A DNA stretch of 64,000 bases from Lyophyllum atratum (taxonomy: Eukaryota; Basidiomycota; Agaricomycetes; Agaricales; Lyophyllaceae), in the NCBI GenBank assembly GCA_014905825.1, contig JACGCN010000042.1, forward strand, positions 310,001 through 374,000. Reading direction: 5' to 3'. Under the pieces are notes generated by a model. It did no database searches. It saw nothing but the letters and a program-made list of their open reading frames with translations, and was not told where the DNA came from. Numbering within the stretch: position 1 is the first letter of the stretch; each line of letters begins with the position of its first letter. This document shows, one piece after another, positions 45,401 to 53,679 of the stretch. Made by a program: the position numbers and the translations under genes.

Positions 45401-45715
45401 TACGTCGCGGGATGCATTGAGCTACAGGACGACGCATACACTAAAGCCGCGGATATGTTTCGCCAAACCATCGACTATTGCAAAGCCTTTTCAGAATTCT
45501 ACTTCCGGGCCCGCGCGGAACGCGCTCTTGGAGAGATCGCGCTTTTGGATAAAGATTTTGCATCTGCTGAAGTCCGATTTGCGGAGACCAAGGCCTTATG
45601 CGACTTCATGGGTATCCCCACGAACTGTCTGTACCAGGACCATATTTGCTACGCGCTCAGTGGTAGATATGACGGATGGCGATTATTCCAAGACGGTCGC
45701 TTGCCCACGTCATGA
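42470..45715 (+). CDS. Fungal NLR: MLKL/HeLo-like bundle, NB-ARC, TPR
   Basis: Six exons: 42470-42532, 42584-42754, 42809-42951, 43002-43140, 43188-43273 and 43321-45715, giving 998 residues. Residues of about 25-200 form a helical region (ISIIDIVKEIVPLQVVKGVL ... LAEQCHTISLVIW) like the four-helix MLKL_NTD/HeLo-type domains that act in fungal cell death. The NB-ARC ATPase follows: P-loop GPGGMGKTS near 240, Walker B ILVVLDNAE near 316-324, MLTTRTSGLP, and a GLPL-like HPLSINLLA. The C-terminal half is made of TPR helices (for example YTKAADMFRQTIDYCKAF). The start ATG was chosen because it splices in phase with exon 2. Such proteins are thought to sense non-self signals and trigger regulated death. 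Pieces of related genes lie at 14.3 and 37.0 kb. Confidence 0.9.
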
Positions 45716-46571
45716 GATCCTGGGACAGTAGATGTCAGGACTCTTACATACCGTTGTTTTTGCGTACTAGCCTTCGTCCTGCTCCCTAGTTCTACTATCT
45801 TTCAACGTGGCGCCGCCTTGTCATCTTGTAAACCGCCGTTTGCGGCTGCCTTTCTTATAAACCTTGACAATGGTTTTGGAGTAATCATCGAGGTAATTGC
45901 CCATGGGGAATCAAGCTCTCCATTGATCTGTCATTACTCTGTTAGAATCACACGTCAAAGGTTCCGTTCTATCACTGCTTGAATTTATCAAATTGTGAAC
46001 CAAGAGTCCAACTATTTCAATCGACATAAAACTCCGAAATGGCTGCCAGTCCGTATCGATCACAGACCACTGATGGAATTGAATTGGGAGTGCTTCATCT
46101 GGTGTGCGCTTTGGGGTGTGCGCTTGGCAACGGCTGGTAGAAGGGTGAAGGAACCAGGGCGAGTGCTGTTCCCAGGCTCCACTGCGCTCAAAACCTGGGT
46201 GTGAGATAAGAGTAAGGAATTGTACTATTTACAGTGGGCGTACCTTTCGTCACGGTGTCGGTGATAGTGACTTGATTCGGTCTTGACCTTATTCGTCGGG
46301 CGGACATGGCTCACATACAATAGCAACAGCTCTGAGATCAGATACAGAGTTTGAGTGGCGGAACCGCACGTTCGATTGTAATGCCCCGTGTTGTGACCTG
46401 AGTGGCATACGCGCCTGCGCCCGATCAACTTTCAAGCCTCGATCGTGATGTATGTGGTCTTGAACGCTCTCTATTTTCCCAGAATCTGTTCACATCCATT
46501 ACTTCCTCGCGAGAGAATTTCGTTCTGGAATGGTCCAAGCGACGGGGAAATGGAGGCGAGCTACACGTGTT
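45716..46571. other. Intergenic, possibly 5' part of the next gene
   Basis: Spacer after the NLR. The frame of the next gene is already open from 46402, so its true start may lie here. A frame at 45995-46204 is not supported. Confidence 0.4.
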
Positions 46572-46671
46572 GATGCCGAACCTCAAGATACGGCATATCC
46601 CGGGAGTAGTGCCCCACGATGTCGTTTGGAGGCGCCCAAGAGTCAAGACACCTTCGACGTTGACCCACATC

Positions 46672-48882
46672 ATGGAACCCGAAGCCTTCTGGCCTCCCAG
46701 TCATACACCACCTGGTACCTATGCGATACTGGAGATTGACTCGAATGCTCGCCAGGCGAAGGCCCGTGGCTCCGCATGTCCCTATCTTGCAACAACATCC
46801 GCAGCTGAAGCAGTCATTCCGTTTCTCCAAGAACGCGACCTTGCGTTCGCTTTTTGTGGAGCCTTTGCCATCCGTCGTTATAGAGTGACTGACACTCGAT
46901 TGGAACCCCGTGTTAGTGGAGATTTTATAAAGGCAATCGGCGGGGCTGATAGATGTCTTTTCCAGGCCATCGAAATAATGCTAGCGTCATCTGAGGATTT
47001 GGATATACCTTCACTAAAGCAATCGCTCGCCGCCGCTCATACCGGATGGTTCAGTTATGATCCTTCTTCGGAAATCCTACGATATCGTGGAGAGAAGGAT
47101 ATCGCCATCCGATCCTTTTCTGATATCATACACCTAGTTCAAACCCCCCATCCCCTTCAACATGGCTGTTTCACTATTGAGGGATTCCCACTCGTGCCAT
47201 ATACCTTCCTCGTTTTGCAGACACTGAAAGAGTGGGATGAATCCACGAAGGACGGTTCCAAATATCATAAGAGGAAGGTACTCATGGCAATGCTGCGGTA
47301 CTTTCGACTAAATTCTAGCGAGCCGTACTGCAATCCAGGGCGAGAGTTTGATCCCATCCTGCATGCCGAATCTGAGGAGCGTGCCGCGCGGTTCTTTGCG
47401 ACAGTACCTAGTTACCTACCAGAATGGAAGAAGATGGGGTTTTTGGCGGACGTCCCATCGTTCACCTCTCCGCGAAAGAAAAAGTTCCATTCGGAGATTT
47501 CTGGTGCCGTATCGACAGAAGCTGTACGTCTAACCGGACCACCCAGTTCTCAGAAGGCGCCTGCTGCCCTTGCCGGGTCTTCTTCATCGACAGTGGGCGA
47601 AGATATACCAGCCTTATCATCCACTTACACGTCTAAAGAAACTACACAATCAGGAAAGGCACCCCGGTCATTCGTGCCCTTCCCTCCACACCTCATGCAG
47701 CTCTTGGACAGCTGGGACTCCCGCGCCGGCAACGACGACTACTCGTCTCAGCAGCAGATCAAGATGATTCTCGAGGACGTGCGCAAAGGGAATCGACCCC
47801 GAATTCCTTGGTTTCGACCTGACATAGATGCCGAACTGGATGCGCGCGCTGCCCGATTCTGGGCTGAGAACAAGATTTACCTTCGTGAATGGCAGAAGAT
47901 GGGATTCCTTCAGGGGTACACGCGCCAGACTGTACCACCTGCAGTGCCACACCTTGTCACACACACATCGGAAGAACAGCCTGAACGTCCTGAAGGGAAA
48001 GGGAAGGGGGTGCAGCGGGGGCTGGATGTGGCGTTGGCGCAGTCGAATAGGCCAGTGGGAAAACGGAGCGGGAAGGCAAATGCTGGGAAGAAGGGAACGA
48101 AGGCGAAGGGCGCTCGGAAACCAACGTTCAGCGAAATTCGAACGCTGGCAGCCGAGACCACGGTCGACGTCCTTCACGAGAACGCATTCCCTTGCGCAAT
48201 ATTCGGAAGCATGGCCTGTGAACTCTACGGAAACCCACGCTTCCCCAACGTACGTCCCCTCTCTTCGCATACTTCAATCTGTGAATCTCAATCAAGTCTC
48301 AACTTTCAGGACGTCGATATCCTGGTTCTTCCTCCTGATGAACTCGCTTCGACCACTCAGGAGCAAATCAAAGACATGCTGGTCGAGAAAAGGCCGGACA
48401 ATTTCGTCATCCGGGCTGCTCGCGACCCCGAAGCGACATACCGAGTCCTTTTTTTCAGGCCCAGCAAAGACTCCCGAATCACAAGGCTCAGTTCAAGCAA
48501 GGTCGACATCTTACTCCCGGGCGTGATGCACCTGCCAGCGCTCGCGCCCGCCGCGATCGTCATGCAGTCTCGGATGCCAGTCGTTCCGTTTGGAGTTCTG
48601 TTGCTGCAGAAGCTGCAGGCGTGGGATGATCATCGCTTGTCAGGGGAGGAGCGGTATAAGAAGAAGGCGCCGGTGGACGCGAATGATTTATCGTGGATGC
48701 TGGGTTCGTCTGGCATTGGGCGATTTCTGACAGATACCCGGACACGCGGGCTGTGGAGTGATCGAGGACTATTTTCGGAGGAGTTTGAGGTGATATCGAG
48801 GGGAAGGGTAAAGGCGTTCTGTGCAGCGTTTCCTAGCTGGTCTGATGCCTGGGCTAAACTTGGATTCGAGGTTTCCGAGTAA
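46672..48882 (+). CDS. Nucleotidyltransferase-fold protein with repeated C-terminal modules
   Basis: The start is uncertain: ATG 46672 has the better context, ATG 46573 is possible, and the frame is open from 46402. An intron at 48250-48309 (60 bases, GTACGT..TTCAG) does not close the frame. Removing it joins IFGSMACELYG(N-P-R-F-P-N) to DVDIL, giving the exact nucleotidyltransferase motif hG[GS]x9-13[DE]h[DE]h, with a likely third Asp in SSKVDILLPG. The first half has a similar module (FCGAFAIRRYRV) without the acidic pair. A motif W-x-x-x-x-x-x-W-x-K/A-x-x-x-x ending in MGF or LGF occurs three times (PEWKKMGF, REWQKMGF, DAWAKLGF), so the protein is built from two or three related modules separated by Ser/Lys linkers. 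Substrate unknown. It follows the NLR on the same strand. Confidence 0.75.
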   Translation: MEPEAFWPPSHTPPGTYAILEIDSNARQAKARGSACPYLATTSAAEAVIPFLQERDLAFAFCGAFAIRRYRVTDTRLEPRVSGDFIKAIGGADRCLFQAIEIMLASSEDLDIPSLKQSLAAAHTGWFSYDPSSEILRYRGEKDIAIRSFSDIIHLVQTPHPLQHGCFTIEGFPLVPYTFLVLQTLKEWDESTKDGSKYHKRKVLMAMLRYFRLNSSEPYCNPGREFDPILHAESEERAARFFATVPSYLPEWKKMGFLADVPSFTSPRKKKFHSEISGAVSTEAVRLTGPPSSQKAPAALAGSSSSTVGEDIPALSSTYTSKETTQSGKAPRSFVPFPPHLMQLLDSWDSRAGNDDYSSQQQIKMILEDVRKGNRPRIPWFRPDIDAELDARAARFWAENKIYLREWQKMGFLQGYTRQTVPPAVPHLVTHTSEEQPERPEGKGKGVQRGLDVALAQSNRPVGKRSGKANAGKKGTKAKGARKPTFSEIRTLAAETTVDVLHENAFPCAIFGSMACELYGNPRFPNVRPLSSHTSICESQSSLNFQDVDILVLPPDELASTTQEQIKDMLVEKRPDNFVIRAARDPEATYRVLFFRPSKDSRITRLSSSKVDILLPGVMHLPALAPAAIVMQSRMPVVPFGVLLLQKLQAWDDHRLSGEERYKKKAPVDANDLSWMLGSSGIGRFLTDTRTRGLWSDRGLFSEEFEVISRGRVKAFCAAFPSWSDAWAKLGFEVSE

Positions 48883-49036
48883 TTCATAGCTTTGGCCCAT
48901 AGTCTCCTTCGCATTCTATCTAGGAATGTACGCAGCGCGTTATATTTCTGAGCGAGTCTTACAAGATATACACCCGTTAGCGACACGTATAGACCCATCC
49001 CTCAAGGATTGCAGAGATAGATTCCAGCCCTACAGA

Positions 49037-50630
49037 TTATACATTCGCAGCCCCGTGAGGGACAGCAACAGGACAGCTGGAGAACAGGTTATGAATTGTG
49101 TTGAGCAAAAAGTCGACGTTCTGCTTCAAGACACCCGTGGTGCTGAGAAGGACGGCTGGGAGGTTGTCTCCGGCCAAGTTGGCATAGAGCGCGCAGGTCT
49201 ATAATACGATAATGTTTAGACAGTGCCATACGAGCTACCATTGTGAAATACTTACGCTGATCGCAGTGTTGTCGGTGACGTATTTCCCTGTTGCGTCATT
49301 TGCACCTGGCGCGACGGGGTGTGCGAGAAGAATATTGACCGCGTCGTTGCCGATCAAGCTTAGACCTCCTGGAGCGGCACGGCGGTTCCAGTTGGCGGGG
49401 AATGTCTGATCGCGGAAGAATGAAGTCATGGTTGGAACGGATAGAAGTCCCTCGGTTCCTGCTCACTACTGTGAGTGTCAAATCATGCGTCATCCGGGGG
49501 CGAGGGCGTACCATTGGCGAAGAAATTCAATGTGAAAGCAGACTCTCCGTAACTTAGCAATAGTCGTCCGACATGGAATTCAAGCTAGTTTCGATTGAGC
49601 ACCCCAGACGAAGCAGGTTCAACATGAGCGCACCTTTTTATCGGCAGCTTGGCTGTCTGTGAATCGCTTCGCCTTGAATTCCTGCATAACACGCGTATTC
49701 ACGATGCTTTTGGGGCCGGTCACCGCAGAGTCATCGCCGAATTGAGAGACGAAGCCAAGAAGCTGGATTACAGTGGATCAGTCACCCATTCCCAAGGTCA
49801 GAATATGAACGCGTACTGACTTGGTTGAACAGAGTGGATTGGAAGTTCCTGTTATCGCCGATGGCTGCATCCTGGCGGGTCATAGACACATCGCCTGAAC
49901 GTGTGCGTGAGAATGGTCGTATTGATAAGCATCCAATCAGGTACTTACCCTCGAAACGTCCGTGTGATGCCATGCCGCGCGCAGCAGGACCGTCGATCTG
50001 TCCGGGAAGCGGCGGGACGGACGAGGATTCCAGGCCTATAGATATCTTGTCTATGAAAGCATTTCCCCGCGCCAGCTGTGCATCCATGAGTCGACACGCT
50101 TTATCTTACTTATGTGGCCGGGAAAATGAGGGCGCACCATTGCGAAGGCAGCCAATGCAGAGGCAAGATCGTAATCCATGTTGAATCCGAACGTAGTCGC
50201 GTTGACGATCTCGGCGAATGACGCTACCCCGCTAGCTCGTATCGTCAATGTGCAGCCTCGTGAGACGAGGTTATCGTACGAACTTGCGTGGGAGGAATCC
50301 ATGGTTGGCCAAGGTGTTTAGACCCGCTAAGTCGGCCGGTCAATGCTGTCCATAAATTGCCTTCTAAATCACCTACGGCACGGTCCACGGAGGTCGTTGG
50401 GTCCAGGGGCGATGAACGGATGTGCAGCATCTGGGGTATCCTGTTAGGTCATATCGGGAGGGAAGAGTCTTCGAATAATCAAACATGCCTGGCATCGGAA
50501 TAGTCCCGGTGTTCGTTGGTCTTGGAGGAGCTGCGATAACGACACCTATCTGTTGACGGGTCTCTAGATGAGGGAACGCAAGCGCTGGTACCAGGGCAGC
50601 AAAAACGAGGAGGATTGAAGAGACGACCAT
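49037..50630 (-). CDS. Unspecific peroxygenase / heme-thiolate peroxidase, secreted
   Basis: Ten exons on the minus strand give about 347 residues. The signal peptide is MVVSSILLVFAALVPALA. After a first intron of about 130 bases comes DAAHPFIAPGPNDLRGPC, and across the next intron PGLNTLANHGFLPRNG. This is the PCP heme-thiolate motif, whose Cys is the proximal heme ligand. The second motif, FEG|DVSMTRQD (EGD, binding Mg near the heme), is split by an intron. The C-terminal part has TMTSFFRDQTFPANW and LIGNDAVNILLAHP, typical of the family, and ends with a Cys pair (TCALY ... SSCPVAV). Such enzymes use H2O2 to insert oxygen into aromatic and aliphatic compounds outside the cell. Size and the EGD-S-R pattern fit the long group. 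The Arg before the distal Glu (SNRFG in known long enzymes) appears as SQFG here. Confidence 0.88.
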
Positions 50631-50686
50631 GGTAAGCTGACCACTTCGATATGGGAGGGCTTGAAAAGAGACTACGTTTTAGGCAG

Positions 50687-50694
50687 TATATATA
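50687..50694 (-). promoter_or_regulatory. TATA-like box of the peroxygenase
   Basis: TATATATA about 57-64 bases before the ATG at 50630 on the minus strand; a plausible core promoter. Confidence 0.5.
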
Positions 50695-50739
50695 ATACTT
50701 GGGTATACGATGTGAGGCACCATGTGAACGCTCGGTCTG

Positions 50740-50870
50740 AACAACCATTCTAGTGAAAGAAGGCGTCGATGTAGGACCGGGAGCAGAACTTACTCGGTGT
50801 GCAGAACTTACTCGGTGTCAACAACGATTCTCATGAAAGGAAGGCGTCTTCGGGAGCAGAACTTGCGGGA
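50740..50870. repeat. Nested short direct repeats upstream of the peroxygenase
   Basis: GCAGAACTTACTCGGTGT occurs twice in perfect tandem (50783-50800, 50801-50818). A wider segment (ACAACCATTCTAGTGAAAG...GAAGGCGTC...GGGAGCAGAACTT) at 50741-50791 recurs, with changes, at 50820-50865. They lie 110-240 bases before the peroxygenase ATG and may be promoter elements or simple slippage. Confidence 0.65.
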
Positions 50871-51766
50871 GGATACCCCTGAAAGAAAAGCACAAAAAAG
50901 GCGCATGTGGTATTCTGAAGCTGGTATCGTATGCTGACGGTCACTGAAAGGGGGCCAGGTGACTTTGATCAGCGAGGTCGCCTAGATGGCTATATAAGAA
51001 TGTTCTCATCATCTTCATGTGAGCCGTCAACCGGATCAGGCAGGCCTAACAGACTGTCAAAGGTGGTCTTCTGTTGACCCTAAACATGTGAGGGAGATGG
51101 TGAGCCTGGACCACAAGGGTGTGGAAAAGCCAAGAGATCGGCGGTGAAGCTTGTCCAAGGGGTGTCGAGACGCTTCGGTGGCTTGCAGCAAATTTCCGGA
51201 CAATGCCGAACTGAGTGGCAATACTGGTCACTGGTCGCAGACTCACAGAACATTTTTCGAGCCAGCATTGACAACCGTCCTCGAGACATCTGGAGTTCGA
51301 GTGCACATGTAACTGAAGGGCTTTACGTTGAGTATCTAAGTGAACTTCGACCATGATAGCCTTTCCCGAAAGCGGTGGGCTCAGATGGTAGGCTGCTACT
51401 TACACGTGATCTCTCGTGATCTGTCTGTTCTAGACCGCGATCGACCGGACCGAAACATGCCATTGACCACTTGTTTATGGAAAGCCGGAGCGACAAGCTG
51501 CCAAGAATAAGCCGGCACTGCAGATGTTGTTCACTCACCACCGCGTTCTTGGACGACGCTCTGCTGGAATTGACTTCTTGGCGTTGACAATTTGGCTCAC
51601 TCTCTCTGCAATACTTTTCTTTTTCAATCTTAGACTGGGTCCCCCGTTCGCCGAGACAGATCTGGTTGACAACTCTGGGCAAAGAACTTGTTTTCAACGG
51701 CTTCAACGCGTCCGACACGTCTAGTGCGACAGCGTGATTCTCCGATTTCATTCGAATTCTCGAGCT
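50871..51766. other. Divergent promoter region
   Basis: Between the peroxygenase (-) and the homeodomain-like gene (+). A TATATAAG lies at about 50991. Frames on the minus strand (51046-51354, 51323-51970) are shadows or random. Confidence 0.45.
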
Positions 51767-52645
51767 ATGGGTAAAAGAAAGATCGCCAACACAGACATTG
51801 TACCGCATACATCCACGTCCGAGGCTGCCAAAACCCGACCCCGGAAACAACGCTTCATCGCTGCTCTCCCCAACGCCGAGGTCACCGTCAAGCCCAAGAA
51901 GATCCCCAAAATCGAAACCCACGAAGATACCAAGGTCACGATCACCTTCCAACCGCTCGCTCCAGCGCACCTCGACGAACTCGCGACGATCTGGGCCCTA
52001 GACAAACGAACACCCACCGTAAAATCCCGTCGCGCATGGGCTGCAGCACGTCATCTGAAGCCGGAGGACGTACATCGGTGGTGGTCGCGCCGGAAACATC
52101 TCGCGAAGAAGTCCAGGGAGCATATTCCGTCTGGCACGTACGACCTTCCTATTGGTACGCCGCCAGTCATCGAAATCAAGGACGAGTCGACATCGGACCC
52201 GCTGCCTGAACTGCCCGCACCGAAGGCGCCATCCTCGCAGATCAAGCTCAAGATTGAAACTACGGACCCTAGCTCTCCCATTCCCTCCTCGGATACTCTC
52301 GTTTCATCGTCGCCAGCTCCCGATAAGAAACCCGATATCACTCTCGCCGGTCCCATTATGAGGTCTTCTTCTCCGCTTATTCCTCCCAGCTCGCCTCCAC
52401 GAACTTCTTCTTCTTCTCCCCTTCATGAGCAGGGACAACTCTCGCCACCCCCGACCTTATATCTCCATGCACCCGACTCGCCGCATCCGCTCGTACCTAC
52501 AAAAACCCCAAATCAGAAATGGTGTACCCTCGGCCGCCCCGAACCTCCCAAAGGTCCGTCGTTCACATGCACCCTATGCGCCCAAGGTACATGCACCACC
52601 CCCCTCCCTCCTTCGTACCCACCGCATACAGTATATGCGCGCTGA
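51767..52645 (+). CDS. Homeodomain-like DNA-binding protein
   Basis: The start is MGKRKIANTDIVPHTS. Residues of about 75-120 (LATIWALDKRTPTVKSRRAW ... RHLKPEDVHRWWSRRKHLAKK) have the layout of homeodomain helices 2 and 3, with VHRWWSRR in place of the usual V-x-x-W-F-x-x-R recognition helix. Basic stretches flank it. The rest is Ser/Pro-rich and acidic with KDE..D patches, as in transcription factors, ending in a C-x-x-C near GPSFTCTLCAQ. A 45-base GT..AG stretch at 52587-52631 may be an intron; either way the stop is at 52645. Other downstream acceptors would add a longer C-terminus, so the end is uncertain. It could be a developmental regulator; no mating-type neighbours (mip, pheromone receptor) are seen, so a mating role is not supported. 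Confidence 0.65.
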   Translation: MGKRKIANTDIVPHTSTSEAAKTRPRKQRFIAALPNAEVTVKPKKIPKIETHEDTKVTITFQPLAPAHLDELATIWALDKRTPTVKSRRAWAAARHLKPEDVHRWWSRRKHLAKKSREHIPSGTYDLPIGTPPVIEIKDESTSDPLPELPAPKAPSSQIKLKIETTDPSSPIPSSDTLVSSSPAPDKKPDITLAGPIMRSSSPLIPPSSPPRTSSSSPLHEQGQLSPPPTLYLHAPDSPHPLVPTKTPNQKWCTLGRPEPPKGPSFTCTLCAQGTCTTPLPPSYPPHTVYAR

Positions 52646-53679
52646 CGCCACCCGAAATCCAGATCCAACCACCCACCCAGCCCCCTCTCCCCACGAACAC
52701 CTGCCCACCTCATCTCTTCAGCTTCTCCTCGAATACGACGGTGCGCAAATGGCACTATCCGCCCTTCCGTTCCTCCTGCGCTCGCCGGATGTTGCACAAG
52801 CTCGCCCGAACCCTCTGGACAGGCCCAGAGGCTGGTGCCTCGATGGAAGGGCGTACTCGATGGGCGGCTCCTCAGAGGGGGTGGGTGTATGCGCGGCTCG
52901 GTCGATTTTCTGTGAGTGTAGGGTGTGTGTTTCGGCAGCGCTGGAGTAGGGAAAGGGTTTCGGCTGTGTATTGTTGCGTTGTGTGTTCCTTGTCGATGTT
53001 TTGTGTTTTGTACATGTTCTGCTGCTTCACTTGGGTCTTTCGGTGGTGTCTTGTTTCTGGTTGACCGTACGTTCTTGGTACTGTCTCGTTTCTGATTTCA
53101 CGTACGCCTTCAGTACTATGCTCAATTCGAGGATCGGATTTCCTTATGTCGGTCCAGACCTTTCTGTTTTGAATACCGCGGCCTGTGACGCTCTAGATCG
53201 GGATGAGTGAAGTGCGTGCTGAGGTCCTCTCTGTTCCCTATCTACGCTCCATTGCCCAGGTCATTCTGCGGGTGGACTGGAACTCGTCTTCGTCGTACTG
53301 ATGTACTAAGTCTGCACCGTCGTTGTTGAAATATGAACCCACTGAGGGACTTTTGAGGTTATCGATGATGCGCTACACACGTGAGTCGACCAACGATGCG
53401 ATTACAATAGTACTGAGGAAAGCGAGGGTTGCAATTTTGACTTTGGTTCGGAGATTCATGAACTGCAGCGTGCTGTCAGCTGGGCTTGGTACGTCTCTGG
53501 TACGTCTACTCTCTTAAGTTTGTTTTCGGCGCCACGTCCCTCCCCATGGCCACGTCCGCTGACGGTTATTTTGATTCGTCTAGTGCTCGGTACAGCTTCA
53601 ATAATATATTCCCAATGATATCCAATCGAAATCGGGTATAGAGTGAATTTCCGACTTGAGGTTTTACACGATACCTACT
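52646..53679. other. Convergent intergenic region
   Basis: May include a longer 3' exon of the homeodomain-like gene up to about 52950 or 53060 (open frames on the plus strand). Beyond that, T/G-rich UTR-like sequence. No other gene is supported. Confidence 0.4.

Noticed and set aside
47668..48270. Minus-strand frame of 200 codons
   Set aside because: Antisense shadow of the nucleot­idyltransferase-fold gene.
39686..50630. A biosynthetic gene cluster
   Set aside because: Oxidase, peroxygenase and regulators lie close together, but there is no core synthase, and the interspersed NLR, F-box and NTase genes do not fit a pathway.
51323..51970. Minus-strand frame of 215 codons
   Set aside because: Overlaps the homeodomain-like gene antisense and its upstream region; no family features.
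51767..52645. Mating-type (HD) locus
   Set aside because: The homeodomain-like protein is single, not a divergent HD1/HD2 pair, and no mip, pheromone receptor or pheromone precursor was recognised nearby.
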